From Edaphobacter aggregans DSM 19364 (GTDB taxonomy: Bacteria; Acidobacteriota; Terriglobia; Terriglobales; Acidobacteriaceae), in the NCBI RefSeq assembly GCF_000745965.1, contig NZ_JQKI01000012.1, positions 124,001-188,000 of the forward strand: DNA of 64,000 nucleotides, read 5' to 3'. This document shows positions 47,113 through 56,741 of the stretch, piece by piece. Under the pieces are notes generated by a model, which saw only the letters and a list, made by a program, of their open reading frames with translations, searched no databases and was not told where the DNA came from. A program made the translations under genes and the position numbers. Position 1 is the first letter of the stretch. Each line of letters opens with the position of its first letter.

Positions 47113-47493
47113 GTGCGTCGACTTTTCTCCACGTTCGCTCATGGGGCGCCCGGCGTAGGTCTTCTCTTGTTGCGGATAGTGTCTGGCCTTGCTTTGATCT
47201 TTTGCGGCTTGACTTCGTTGCGGGGCCGCCCGCCTGTGGGGCCAGTTATGTTAGACATGCTCGTGACCTGCATAGGACTTCTCCTGCTGGCGGGTTTGTG
47301 GACCCCAGTCGCCGGCACACTGCTGGCGATCATTGCCTTCTGGCATGCATTCATCGAACCCGCGAATTCCTGCAATTGTGTCGTGATGGGAACTCTTGGC
47401 GCCGCGCTAGCACTTCTCGGACCAGGGGGCTGGTCGGTCGATGCTCGCCTTTTTGGATGGAAGCGCATCAGCGTGCGAGACAGAGTGAAGTAA
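47113..47493 (+). CDS. DoxX family membrane protein
   Basis: 126 residues from a GTG. Four hydrophobic helices with the DoxX layout: GLLLLRIVSGLALIFCGL at the start and ALALLGPGGWSVDARLFGWK at the end. DoxX-like proteins are small quinone- or stress-linked membrane proteins with unclear roles. A decayed copy of its second half is at 55411-55640, and the sequence identity continues far past the stop, which shows both belong to one duplicated DNA block. Confidence 0.85.
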   Translation: MRRLFSTFAHGAPGVGLLLLRIVSGLALIFCGLTSLRGRPPVGPVMLDMLVTCIGLLLLAGLWTPVAGTLLAIIAFWHAFIEPANSCNCVVMGTLGAALALLGPGGWSVDARLFGWKRISVRDRVK

Positions 47494-47930
47494 CTTCCAC
47501 TCGAGAGACTTTTTTTTGACCTAAACAGTACCTACCGCTACCTAAATCTAGTTACCCCACCTGCCCACATTTTAGTTACATCACCTACCCAAAATGATGG
47601 CAGAGCCTCTCCAAATGGGCTTGTTGGGAACGGAGACCGATGCGAGACTCGCCATTAGGGAAGCGTGATACGGCAACGCTCGGTCAGCAGCGATAGAACT
47701 TAGGCAACAATAATGCAAAGAGACCCTGAAAGAGTTAGATCAAGAAGAACGAAGCTCACCTTCACGATGTTGAGACTGCAGCGCCTCAACGGAGACTGCC
47801 AATGAGAGTGCGGAGTCATACGGAGTCGAACTAGACACGGTCCAGCCTATATCCGTGGAATGAGGAACAAGAGAGACGGCGGATATGAATACTCCGAGAA
47901 ACCGGACAAAGCGAAGCGAGGAGAGCGAAG
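47494..47930. other. 437-bp intergenic region, duplicated at 55.6-56.8 kb
   Basis: Bases 47494-47830 match 55600-55885 joined to 56753-56836. The block contains ACCTACC-type short repeats (47525-47595), CGTGATACGGCAACGCTCGG (47665), and near 47775 a hairpin GTTGAG...CTCAAC. I see no gene; the hairpin upstream of two different genes may be a leader structure. Confidence 0.6.
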
Positions 47931-48866
47931 ATGATTGATGCAGATGACCGGCAGAGCCGTGATTTGGTGGGCGTGAGAGCAGTATTCAGACCTCGGGTTC
48001 GCTGCTCCGGAGTTCGAAACGGCCTCGCCGATCCAGATGTGATAGAAAAAGGTTCCTTTGCGACCGAAGCCGAGAGCGATGAGACGATCTCCGAAGACGC
48101 GATTCGTGATGAACTCTCTCGAATTCTCGAGAGTTCGATATTTATTCAATCTGACCGGCTAGGCCGATTTCTTCAGTTCACTATTGACAAAACCATGGCG
48201 GGCGAAGGGGGGATGCTCAAGGAGTATCTAATCGGCACGGAGGTGTACGACCGCCCGACTTCCTATCGGCCCAGTGAAGACTCGATTGTGCGCGGAGAAG
48301 CTCGCCGGCTACGAAGTAAATTGAAGGAATACTACGAATCCGTTGGCAAGAACGACCCACTTTCTATCCACTATCGGCTTGGCAGCTATGTGCCCACGTT
48401 CCGAAATAAACATAGACATGTGAACTTTGCTGCCACAGAATCCACTCCCCGTGAACGATTTACTGGTGGAGACGGCATCCGCATAGCTGTTCTGCCTTTC
48501 TTAGACGCTTCTGGCAGCGCCGCGTCTGGTATTTGTGCTCAATTGATTACCGATGACTTAATTCACGAACTGGTCCGCACAGATGGGATTCGCGTAATCG
48601 CCGCAAGTTCAGTAGCGCCCCTGGTCGCGAAAGCTATGGACATTCGTTCTCTGGCTCGGACTCTGGACGTTCAGATCGTATTCGAAGGTACGGTGCGCCA
48701 CGACAACAACCTATTGCGCATTACCTCCAGGGCCGTTGACCCTGCCGACGGATTTCAGATCTGGTCTGAACGGATCGAAACGGAGCAAGATCTGCAAGAT
48801 CTTTCCACAGTCTCTGAGCGAATTGCATCGTCGCTCGTATGCCGCATCCGGCCAACGAATGATTGA
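47931..48866 (+). CDS. TolB/FlgO-like N-terminal regulatory protein
   Basis: 311 residues. Residues about 45-150 hold a helical region common in acidobacterial regulators (ILESSIFIQSDRLGRFLQFTIDKTMAG, EDSIVRGEARRLRSKLKEYY). Residues about 180-305 match the TolB/FlgO-type domain (RIAVLPFLDASG, LITDDLIHELVRTDGIRVIAASS, FEGTVRHDNNLLRITSRAVD). Adenylate-cyclase-like regulators of this type often lack an enzyme part, as here. ATG follows AGGAGAGCGAAG. It stands 155 bp before the efflux operon and may regulate it (inference). Confidence 0.7.
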   Translation: MIDADDRQSRDLVGVRAVFRPRVRCSGVRNGLADPDVIEKGSFATEAESDETISEDAIRDELSRILESSIFIQSDRLGRFLQFTIDKTMAGEGGMLKEYLIGTEVYDRPTSYRPSEDSIVRGEARRLRSKLKEYYESVGKNDPLSIHYRLGSYVPTFRNKHRHVNFAATESTPRERFTGGDGIRIAVLPFLDASGSAASGICAQLITDDLIHELVRTDGIRVIAASSVAPLVAKAMDIRSLARTLDVQIVFEGTVRHDNNLLRITSRAVDPADGFQIWSERIETEQDLQDLSTVSERIASSLVCRIRPTND

Positions 48867-49021
48867 TTGGGACAAACCGCATACCGGCACTACCTCCCTG
48901 GGACAGGGGGATCAACTCCAACAGACTTTTCCCATGCGGGAACGAGCTAGACCGGACCGACGCCCCACTTTGGGGTCATGTAGCGAAGGCGGCATACAAG
49001 CAAGGAAAGATTCAGCCAGCG

Positions 49022-50494
49022 ATGGACACGACAGACGGCAGAGCATGGACGAGAACGAGAAAAATACTTCTTTTGTCTCTGCTGCTCGGCCACTTCCCTA
49101 GCACGCATGCCCAGAGTATTTCCCGGTCACCTACCGAACCATGGACAAACGAGAAGCGCCAGGCTCAATTTGCTCATTCTCTCCGAGCCACTCAAGCCGA
49201 GGCGTACACGACTGATCCGACTCACGCATACACGCTGCCCGAATTGATTAACCTCGCGGAACTTCACAACCCGGACACTCGCGTGGCGTGGCAGAATGCA
49301 AAGGCTAAGCTGGCGGAGGTCGGTATGGCAGAGTCCGCCCTGTACCCCACCGTTGCGGCGGTCGCTATCGCCTCAACCTGGCGTAATGGACCTTTGATTG
49401 GGACGGAGTTTCACCGGCAAACCATCGGGCTCTTCCAGCCTACGCTGAATCTCAATTATTTGATCTTCGACTTTGGTAAGCGGAGTGGCGCGATTGCCGC
49501 AGCGAAAAACGAGCTCTTCGGTGCCGACTTCGCGTTCAACGACGTCCATCGGAGACTCATCTACCAGACCAGCTCCAGCTATTACTTTCTCCTCAACGCG
49601 CTTGGACAGCTCGAAGCTGCGCGTGCCACGCTTGCGAACGCACAGACCGTTCAGAAGGATGCGGAGGCTCGACTCAAGAATGGAGTGGCAACGCTTCCTG
49701 ACGTCCTCGAGGCGAGAGCGGCCACGGCGCAGGCCGAATACGACCTTCAGGCCGCCGATGGCGCTCGGGAAATTGCCTTGGGGAACCTCTCTACCTCGTT
49801 AGGTCTTCCACCGAGTACAGCGCTACAGGTTCAACCGCTCAATCAGCTCACGGTGCCTGATGAACTTCCCGAAAGCGTCGAGGATGTCATTGATCGCGGT
49901 CTGCGGCAGCGCCCGGACTTGATGGAACAAGTCGCCAATATGAGAGCCGCCGACGCCTCGCTGGAGCAAGCGAGATCCGACTACCTCCCCTCGCTCTCCT
50001 TCTCCGGTCTCGGAGGTTTGCAGCGCGCTTACGGCCAACAGGATCTGCTTCCAGGAACGTATGCTGGTGGCGAGACCTGGAATGTGAGTCTGACACTACG
50101 GTGGAATGTTTTCGATGGGTTACGCCGTGAACATGCAATTGCCGAAGCCAAAGCACAGAGATCTCAAGCGAAGGCGGAGATAGACGCCACAAAAGACCAG
50201 ATTTCGAACGAGGTCTGGACGGCCTACTCTAGCCTGAAAACATCACAGCGCCAACGAAAGGCCGCTGCCGCTCTGCTCCTGTCCGCAGAACAGTCCTATG
50301 TAGCGGCGCTCAAATCTTATGACCTCGGTGTGCGGAGTCTTCTCGACGTGGTAGCGGCCCAGCGCACTCTGGCCCAAGCGCGTTCCGCAGACGTCGCTGC
50401 CCGGGCACAAGTCCTCACTCAATTCTCAAACCTTGCGTTCCGGAGTGGGGACCTTTTGCGCACTGCCTTAAGAAAGGCAGCCCAACAACCATGA
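49022..50494 (+). CDS. TolC-family outer-membrane efflux protein (MdtP-like)
   Basis: ATG 49022 places a signal peptide at the N-terminus (TRKILLLSLLLGHFPSTHAQ); a frame open from 48863 overlaps the regulator and adds 53 unlikely residues. 490 residues. Two repeated OEP halves with long helices: LPELINLAELHNPDTRVAWQNAKAKLAE and DVIDRGLRQRPDLMEQVANMRAADAS. It forms the outer-membrane channel of a tripartite pump. The next gene overlaps by 4 bp, and adaptor and inner-membrane genes follow, as in E. coli mdtNOP. Confidence 0.9.
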   Translation: MDTTDGRAWTRTRKILLLSLLLGHFPSTHAQSISRSPTEPWTNEKRQAQFAHSLRATQAEAYTTDPTHAYTLPELINLAELHNPDTRVAWQNAKAKLAEVGMAESALYPTVAAVAIASTWRNGPLIGTEFHRQTIGLFQPTLNLNYLIFDFGKRSGAIAAAKNELFGADFAFNDVHRRLIYQTSSSYYFLLNALGQLEAARATLANAQTVQKDAEARLKNGVATLPDVLEARAATAQAEYDLQAADGAREIALGNLSTSLGLPPSTALQVQPLNQLTVPDELPESVEDVIDRGLRQRPDLMEQVANMRAADASLEQARSDYLPSLSFSGLGGLQRAYGQQDLLPGTYAGGETWNVSLTLRWNVFDGLRREHAIAEAKAQRSQAKAEIDATKDQISNEVWTAYSSLKTSQRQRKAAAALLLSAEQSYVAALKSYDLGVRSLLDVVAAQRTLAQARSADVAARAQVLTQFSNLAFRSGDLLRTALRKAAQQP

Positions 50495-50772
50495 ACCGAA
50501 TGCGTTTTACATCGAAAGCAAACGTCATCCTATTGGTCTCACTCACACCGTTTTTGTTGACAGGCTGTCAGCGGGCACCGGCCTTCAATATCGAAGGATC
50601 CTTCTTTCCAGGATGGCTCGTCTGTGTTGTAGCCGGCATCATCTTCGCTGTTTGCATTCGAGGCTTACTCTGCCGCGTCGGTCTTGAACGGGAGATCAAG
50701 CCGTCTATTCTGATCTATCCCTGCGTTGCTTTGTCGTTTGCGTTGACTACTTGGTTGATCTTTTTCCGCTGA
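50491..50772 (+). CDS. ytcA: YtcA-like lipoprotein
   Basis: 93 residues overlapping the TolC gene as ATGA. A lipobox LLTGC at about residues 22-26 predicts lipidation, and two further membrane helices follow (WLVCVVAGIIFAVCI, ILIYPCVALSFALTTWLIFF). YtcA-type proteins are a small uncharacterised family found beside MdtN-type efflux adaptors. The location between channel and adaptor genes supports the assignment. Confidence 0.8.
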   Translation: MNRMRFTSKANVILLVSLTPFLLTGCQRAPAFNIEGSFFPGWLVCVVAGIIFAVCIRGLLCRVGLEREIKPSILIYPCVALSFALTTWLIFFR

Positions 50773-50796
50773 GGCGTTTATTGAACGGAGACTCCT

Positions 50797-52038
50797 ATGA
50801 CGAACGAACAATCGACGACAAAGCGGCTCGCAGGGAGACTCCTGAGCATCGGCATTATTGTGTACACACTCATCGTTGGCGCCATCTGCCTGCATAGTGT
50901 GAGCACAAACCCGCGGACGGACGACGCGGAGGTCTTCGCAAACTTTATCGGCATTGCTCCTCAGGTCGAGGGTCCAATCGTCAAGCTCTACGTCAAGGAC
51001 AACCAGTTCGTCCATAAAGGTGACCTGCTCATGGAGATTGATGACCGGCCCTACCGCTACGCGCTCGAACATGCAATGTCGGAACGCGAAGTACTCGAGG
51101 GTCAGATCGAAGATGAACGGAGAACCATCGCCGCCCAGACTACCAGTGTCGAAGTCGCACAGACCGCGACGCGTACTGCAGATGCAAACGTCTCGAGGTA
51201 TGCGGCTTCCGTGGAGGAGGCAAAGGCCTCGGTTCTGAATGCACGGGCTGGACTTGCCAGGGCCGAGGAGGATCTTAACTACGCAAGCAGCAATCTCGGC
51301 CGTATTCAACCCCTTTTGGCCGAGCAATTTGTCACTGTCGATCAGGTCGATCAGGCAAAGACGCTAGAGGCGACGCGCCGCCAAGCTGTCGAACAGGCAC
51401 GCTCGCAGCTGAAGGTGTCGGAAGCCGGCCTGGAATCGGCGCTCGCGCGGTACCAGCAAAGCAAAGCAGCCCTGGACCAGAGCCACCAGCAGGTCCAGGT
51501 CTCTAAACACAGCATCCCAACCCTCGATCCGCTCGTCGCGCAGCGATCCGGAAGAACTTCGACGATCGAGGTCGCGGAATACAACCTGAACAATTGCCGC
51601 ATCTATGCCCCGTTTGACGCCCGCGTCACGAACCTTACGATCTCCGAAGGAGCCTATGCCCACACGGGCCAACAGATGTTTACGCTGATTGACACCAGAG
51701 CCTGGTGGGTCATGGCGAACTTCCGTGAAACCCAACTGAAATACATCCGTCCGGGCATGCCGGCGGAAGTATATGTTTTGTCCGAGCCAGATCGGCCCCT
51801 TGCTGGAACGGTCGATAGCGTAGGGTTTGGAGTTACACCCGATGAAGACGTCGTAGGAAAGCTGAGTTCAGGTCTGCCCGACGTGCAGCGGACACTTAAT
51901 TGGGTCCATCTGGCGTCTCGGTTCCCCGTCCGAATCCAGATTAGCGAACCGCCTGAAGATCTCGTTCGCATGGGAACCTCGTCGATGGTCATCGTACGCG
52001 CATCCGGTTCAGGCTCTCCGGGCAGTAGGTATCGATGA
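50797..52038 (+). CDS. HlyD/EmrA-type periplasmic adaptor (MdtN-like)
   Basis: 413 residues. One N-terminal membrane anchor (SIGIIVYTLIVGAICLH), then the lipoyl half-motif IAPQVEGPIVKLYVKDNQFVHKGDLLMEID, a coiled-coil hairpin (about 115-250) and a barrel domain with IYAPFDARVTNLTISEGAYAHTGQ. It links the FUSC inner-membrane protein to the TolC channel. GGAGAC upstream supports the start. The stop overlaps the next start by 4 bp. Confidence 0.92.
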   Translation: MTNEQSTTKRLAGRLLSIGIIVYTLIVGAICLHSVSTNPRTDDAEVFANFIGIAPQVEGPIVKLYVKDNQFVHKGDLLMEIDDRPYRYALEHAMSEREVLEGQIEDERRTIAAQTTSVEVAQTATRTADANVSRYAASVEEAKASVLNARAGLARAEEDLNYASSNLGRIQPLLAEQFVTVDQVDQAKTLEATRRQAVEQARSQLKVSEAGLESALARYQQSKAALDQSHQQVQVSKHSIPTLDPLVAQRSGRTSTIEVAEYNLNNCRIYAPFDARVTNLTISEGAYAHTGQQMFTLIDTRAWWVMANFRETQLKYIRPGMPAEVYVLSEPDRPLAGTVDSVGFGVTPDEDVVGKLSSGLPDVQRTLNWVHLASRFPVRIQISEPPEDLVRMGTSSMVIVRASGSGSPGSRYR

Positions 52039-54239
52039 CAACCGACGCTAAGTCGACGCCTGAGCCAAGTGGCTTTGTAGCTTGGTTCGAGCAATTCTTA
52101 AAAAACGAACTTGCGCCCTATCCCGGTCGTGGAGTCGTTGTGGCCCGCACGGTCATTGCGGCAACCGTCACTATGCTTCTGATCATGACCTTCCGTGTGC
52201 CCGGGGGTGCGCTCGGAGCCCTGTACGCGTTTCTCATCTCCAGGGAGAGTCTTCGCTCTACCTTTCGGTCCGGGGTCGCCATCGCAATCAGCTATGTGGC
52301 TGCCGTGACGTTTGTGCTCGTCGCAGCGGACGTCTTCGCCGACCAACAATCGGCGCGCATCCTGTGGTTCGCCGCCAGCATGTTCGTCACATTCTTCGGT
52401 CTGCGGGCCCTCCGCTATACAGAGGTCGCCACCGGATTCGCGGTTCTGGTCGTGAATGCTCTTCCCATCTGGCAGATTCCTCAAACAGCCGAGTATCGAG
52501 TCGAACACACACTCTGGCAGGCGTTGGCGGTCGGCATAGGAACCGTGGTTACGATAGCGGTGGAAATCATCTTCCACGCAATTCGGCCAAGGGATGAGAT
52601 CGTCGACGGAATCAGAGAACGGCTGGACGCAGTCCGGGCGCTGTTGTTGGCCTATGCGGCCGACAAGCTCGTCCCAAGTGAGACGGTAGATCGAGTCGCA
52701 AGGTATGCGATGGTAGGGACGAGCGGTCTGCGAAGAGAGCTTGCACGATCCGGCTACGAAGCCTCTATCAATGATCGTTGGAGCACCGTAATCTCTCTGG
52801 TGGGCCGCGTTGTCGATTTGGGGGTTAGTGCAGTTGTAAGGCCACATCACCTTTCGATTCGAGAGCACGAGCATCTCCGCAGACTCGATACGCAGCTGCG
52901 ACGGATTCAGAGCCATTTGGGCAACTCGAGGAACACTCTCATCGCTGAAGAGTTCATGGATTCAGCCGCTGTGACCTCGAGCAGCACACAGCTGGCCGAG
53001 ATGGACAGGTCCCTTTCGATGCTGGCGCAGGTACTGCAAGGTGCAGACCTCGCCCAGCGGGTCCCTAAGACTGATTCTCGAACTGACAACCCCGTCAATG
53101 AACAGGATGCCTTTTCGTTGTTCATCCCGGATGCGTTCCGGAACCCCGAACACTTAATGTTCGCGATACGCGGCAGTATGGCGGCCACGCTCTGCTACCT
53201 AATATACGAACTTACCGACTGGAGAGGGATCGCAACATCCGTCACAACTTGCGTCATTACCGCGCTCTCAACAGCTGGATCTTCGCGGCAAAAGCAGATC
53301 CTGCGTGTGGGAGGAGCGATTACGGGGGGATTGGTCCTCGGAATCGGTTCGCAAATTTTTGTCCTTCCCGACATCGACTCCATTACTTCATTTGCCATTC
53401 TGTTCGCCGCGGTCACTGCAATGGGCGCTTGGATTGCAACGTCGAGCTCACGCCTGTCTTACTTTGGTGTCCAACTCGCCCTGGCTTTCTATCTCATTAA
53501 TATCCAGGAGTTCACCATTCAGACCTCGCTCACCGTAGCCCGCGATCGGGTCGTCGGCATTTTGCTTGGCCTGTTCATGATGTGGCTCGTCTTCGACGGA
53601 ATTGGAGGAACAACCGCAGCCGATTCAATGATGCGAGCATTCTGCCTCAATCTGCGCACGCTGGCCGAGATGTTCGAGCAAATCGACCGCTCCGATCTTT
53701 CCGCCGCGACTCAGAGAGCACATGATCTGCGCGAGGAGATTCGGTCACACTTTGACAAAGCCAATGCCCAGGCAGACGGGGTTCCTTTTGAGTTTGGGCT
53801 GCGAAGAGAACGTGGAATGGCTTGGCGCAGCCTCATTCGTAAATGGCAACCACGGTTGCGTGCGGTTTACTTTCTTGAGGCGGCTTCTTTTCAACACCAC
53901 CTTTATGAGCGAGATGATGCACTTCCTGCTTCGTTCTGGACAGCAATCGGTGTAGTGCACCGCGATTGCGCGCAGCTCCTCCTCCTGATGGCGGACCGTC
54001 TTGAAGGGAAATTGATGAGCCCTGGACCAATCCGCCGAGTTGATTCGGGACTTCGCCTGCTTAGCGAGGCGATACCGGCAATGATGCTTACGCCGGTGCA
54101 GTTAGAGAGAGCACGCGGGGTTATCGACCTGTCACGCCAGGCTTGCGATGAACTCACCGCAGTGTTGACAGAGATGCTCGAGATGTCTGCCCTCTCCGAA
54201 TCATCATCCCAGGTGAATTCAGTCTTCGTTGGAGACTAG
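52035..54239 (+). CDS. FUSC family inner-membrane efflux protein (MdtO/AaeB-like)
   Basis: 734 residues, overlapping the adaptor gene as ATGA. Two blocks of about five membrane helices (about 30-170 and 385-520) separated by a cytoplasmic region, the fusaric-acid-resistance/aromatic-acid exporter layout. FRVPGGALGALYAFLISRESLRSTF and TSVTTCVITALSTAGSSRQKQILRVGG are the paired domain motifs. Family members export aromatic acids or similar compounds, which fits an island carrying a benzoylformate decarboxylase-like enzyme. Confidence 0.9.
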   Translation: MTTDAKSTPEPSGFVAWFEQFLKNELAPYPGRGVVVARTVIAATVTMLLIMTFRVPGGALGALYAFLISRESLRSTFRSGVAIAISYVAAVTFVLVAADVFADQQSARILWFAASMFVTFFGLRALRYTEVATGFAVLVVNALPIWQIPQTAEYRVEHTLWQALAVGIGTVVTIAVEIIFHAIRPRDEIVDGIRERLDAVRALLLAYAADKLVPSETVDRVARYAMVGTSGLRRELARSGYEASINDRWSTVISLVGRVVDLGVSAVVRPHHLSIREHEHLRRLDTQLRRIQSHLGNSRNTLIAEEFMDSAAVTSSSTQLAEMDRSLSMLAQVLQGADLAQRVPKTDSRTDNPVNEQDAFSLFIPDAFRNPEHLMFAIRGSMAATLCYLIYELTDWRGIATSVTTCVITALSTAGSSRQKQILRVGGAITGGLVLGIGSQIFVLPDIDSITSFAILFAAVTAMGAWIATSSSRLSYFGVQLALAFYLINIQEFTIQTSLTVARDRVVGILLGLFMMWLVFDGIGGTTAADSMMRAFCLNLRTLAEMFEQIDRSDLSAATQRAHDLREEIRSHFDKANAQADGVPFEFGLRRERGMAWRSLIRKWQPRLRAVYFLEAASFQHHLYERDDALPASFWTAIGVVHRDCAQLLLLMADRLEGKLMSPGPIRRVDSGLRLLSEAIPAMMLTPVQLERARGVIDLSRQACDELTAVLTEMLEMSALSESSSQVNSVFVGD

Positions 54240-54564
54240 CCGCGGCGTCGCTATTCTTGCCGACTAGATTGAGTTTGTGCCCTCGACAGTTAGAACCAAC
54301 CATGTCGTCCGAACTCACGGGTTGGATGGAGAATCATCGGCCGCCCTAGACAAGGAGGGCTTCTAGAACAAAGACCACTCAGACCCTCCTCTCCTTGACA
54401 GAATTGCCGGTCGCAACATAGACATGTAATAGCCGTTGACGGGCGACAATTGGAACACCCGACCGACGACAAACAAAATTCCCGATCGTGAAAGAATAGT
54501 TGACGCCGGACAAGCCGTCGATTCTGTGGGTAGATAAGATCTTTGCACTGCTCTAGGAGGTGAT
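54240..54564. other. 325-bp intergenic region, nothing recognised
   Basis: Between the efflux operon and the SDR fragment. An AGGAGGTGAT ribosome-binding site precedes the next ATG. No repeat, terminator or RNA gene was identified. Confidence 0.4.
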
Positions 54565-54942
54565 ATGCAAACTCTTCATGGACGAATCGCAGTGGTAGTC
54601 GCCGCTTCAGATGGGGTCGGTGCTGCGACAGCACGCTGCATCGGGGAACTGGGTGCATCGGTTGTAGTCAACTATTCATCGGATAAGGGCGGAGCCGACC
54701 GGGTTGTCGCTGAGATAGTACGGTCTGGCGGTAGAGCGGTAGCGTTTCAGAGTGACATGGCGAACGCAGCGGATTTCGGCAATGCTGTCAGTTGCGCCCG
54801 CCTGACCTTTGGAAGCCCTGACTTCGTCTTCAACAACACACGCGATTATCCGCAAGATGTCTCCGCGCCAAAGACAGAAGAAGACCATCTTGCAGAGTTC
54901 CGGGGATACTTCGCCCAAGCAGCCCGCGCAAATCCCGCATGA
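54565..54942 (+). pseudogene. truncated short-chain dehydrogenase/reductase
   Basis: 125 residues against about 245 in a complete SDR. The cofactor motif is altered (VVVAASDGVGAATARCIGELGA instead of TGxxxGIG), the NAG motif has become FVFNNTRD, and the catalytic Ser-Tyr-Lys part is missing. The last 30 codons look unrelated. It keeps a good ribosome-binding site, so it may be transcribed, but enzyme activity is not expected. Confidence 0.7.
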
Positions 54943-55155
54943 AAAACATTATTCTTACAAAAGGTGCAAATCTACCATGACGCATGGAAGGACTCAGAAG
55001 AACTCTCTAACCAAACCCTCTCCCGGTTTACAGAATCGCTTCCCGACGGATCCAGAATTTGTGACGGTAGACGAAGGGCGATCTGGAAGTTAACTGATTG
55101 AGGTTACTCGGGGCAGGCCTTCTGAATGCCAGATGCTGGTCTTCAGGCGGAACGG

Positions 55156-55404
55156 AGAAAGCTCAACCTGCGTCGCAGCCTCGGAGCTATGCGGCTTGTT
55201 CTCTGGATGATCGTTACCTCCGTCTCTTCTTTCGGACAAAGACTTCGATCAGCGAACTCGCAGGTGGGTCACGAGTCTTGGACCTTCAAAGACGGAGTTC
55301 CCCCGGACGTCACGTGTTTGGCATAAGCCAATGAGGGTTTCCTTTGGCTGTGTGCTCCGAACGGGCTGTTTAGGTTTGACGGAACGCGATTCGAACCTTT
55401 CAGA
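55156..55404 (+). pseudogene. N-terminal remnant of a second propeller sensor kinase
   Basis: Nearly collinear with 43314-43562 of the intact kinase gene. The frame reads LVLWMIVTSVSSFGQRLRSANSQ, then GHESWTFKDGVPPDVTCLA and a TAA (55324-55326) where the intact gene has a sense codon. Similarity stops at GAACCTTTCAGATCTCGG, where doxX-like sequence begins. About 3.7 kb of the parent block is missing at this junction. Confidence 0.85.
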
Positions 55405-55410
55405 TCTCGG

Positions 55411-55640
55411 GTTTGTGGACCCCGGTCGCCGGCACGCTGCTGGCGATCATTGCCTTCTGGCATGCATTCATTGAACCCGCGAATTCCTACAATGGTGTCG
55501 TGATGGGAACTCTTGGCGCCGCGCTAGCACTTCTCGGACCAGAGGGCTGGTCGGTCGATGCTCGCCTTTTTTGGATGGAAGCGCATCAGCGTGCGAGACA
55601 GAGTGAAGTAACTTCCACTCGAGAGACTTTGTTTCTGACC
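55411..55640 (+). pseudogene. C-terminal remnant of a second doxX
   Basis: Matches 47295-47524 of the intact doxX region: GLWTPVAGTLLAIIAFWHAFIEP and MGTLGAALALLGPEGWSVDARLF are preserved. An extra T in the T-run near 55571 shifts the last codons. The first half of the gene is missing because of the junction with the kinase fragment. Confidence 0.85.
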
Positions 55641-55890
55641 TAAACAGTACCTACCGCTACCTAAATCTAGTTACCTCACCTGCCCAAATTTTAGTTACAT
55701 CACCTACCCAAAATGATGTGCAGAGCCTCTCCAAATGGGCTTGTTGGGAACGGAGACCGATGCGAGACTCGCCATTAGGGAAGCGTGATACGGCAACGCT
55801 CGGATACGGCAACGCACGGTCAGCAGCGATAGAACTTAGGCAACACTAATGCAAACAGACCTAAGCAAAGAGTTAGATCAAGAAGAACGC

Positions 55891-56644
55891 GGATCGTAAA
55901 TGTCGGGAGCCAGCACCCCTTCGCGAAGGTTGTCCGAGACCACGACTCGCGTCGAACCGCCAAGCCGGCGAAAAGCCTTCTCGTGCAGCTCGGCCCACAC
56001 CCGCGCACTGGAACGGAACACAAGCGGTGAACCGCTTTCCGACTGCAGCCCAGTGTCATTACAAACAGCCGCGTGCGACGGTACTTGCCGGTATCCGGAT
56101 CGCGCACCATCGGCCCGGTGCCGTAATCAACCTGGCACTCCTCACCGAGTCCGGTCTCGATAATCACACGAGCTTCCGGCGATACCGCTCGCAGCTTGCG
56201 CACCAAACGCTTGACGCTCTGGTAGCCGCCCGTGAACCCGTGCATATCGACCAGATCCTGGAAGATACCCATCGCGTTGCGGCCTCGCGACAGCTCCAAC
56301 TCGATCATCTCGCGGTATGGCTCACTGGCTCCGGCCGTCCGCTTGCCATCCTGCGCCGGCGGTATCCCCGAGGACAAAAAGCCGGTGGTCACCTCTATGG
56401 CCGGTTTTGAATTGAGAGCTGGCTTGGAACCTAAAAAGCCGGTGGTCACTTCTATGGCCGGTTTTGCCGGAGAACCGTGTCCCCAACCTCCCGGCGTGCG
56501 TAATGCTATCCCGGCCAACCGCAAGTAACCGCCAGCCGTCTCGCGACGGACTCCCGTCGCCTCCTCGATCCGCCGCAAGGACCAACCAAGACGCCCCAGC
56601 GCGATCACCTGTTCCTGCTTCGACTTTTCCAAGACATTACCCAT
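55891..56644 (-). pseudogene. istA: IS21 transposase istA, truncated and frameshifted
   Basis: Starts at ATG 56644 (MGNVLEKSKQEQVIALGRLGWSLRRIEEATG, an HTH). The catalytic domain begins with ECQVDYGTGPMVRDPDTGKYRR (first Asp) and, after a frameshift near 56040, continues in another frame with VVVSDNLREGVLAPDIYDP (second Asp) before being cut off at 55891. About the last 40 percent of IstA is absent. Residues 55-95 contain two KPAIEVTTGFL repeats encoded by copies of the IS terminal motif. Confidence 0.85.
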
Positions 56645-56741
56645 GCCAACAGAGGCTAATTTCCCCCGTCGGAGCTAATGTCTTAGGCCGTTTCTCTATG
56701 GCCGGTTTTGAGGTGACCCTCTATGGCCGGATTTGGGTGAC
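56376..56741. repeat. four copies of the CTCTATGGCCGGTTTTG motif in the IS21 remnant
   Basis: Copies at about 56391, 56448, 56695 and 56719. The first two lie inside istA and are part of longer 34-bp repeats opening AAAAAGCCGGTGGTCAC; the last two lie in the untranslated end, where IstA-binding repeats are expected. Confidence 0.75.
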
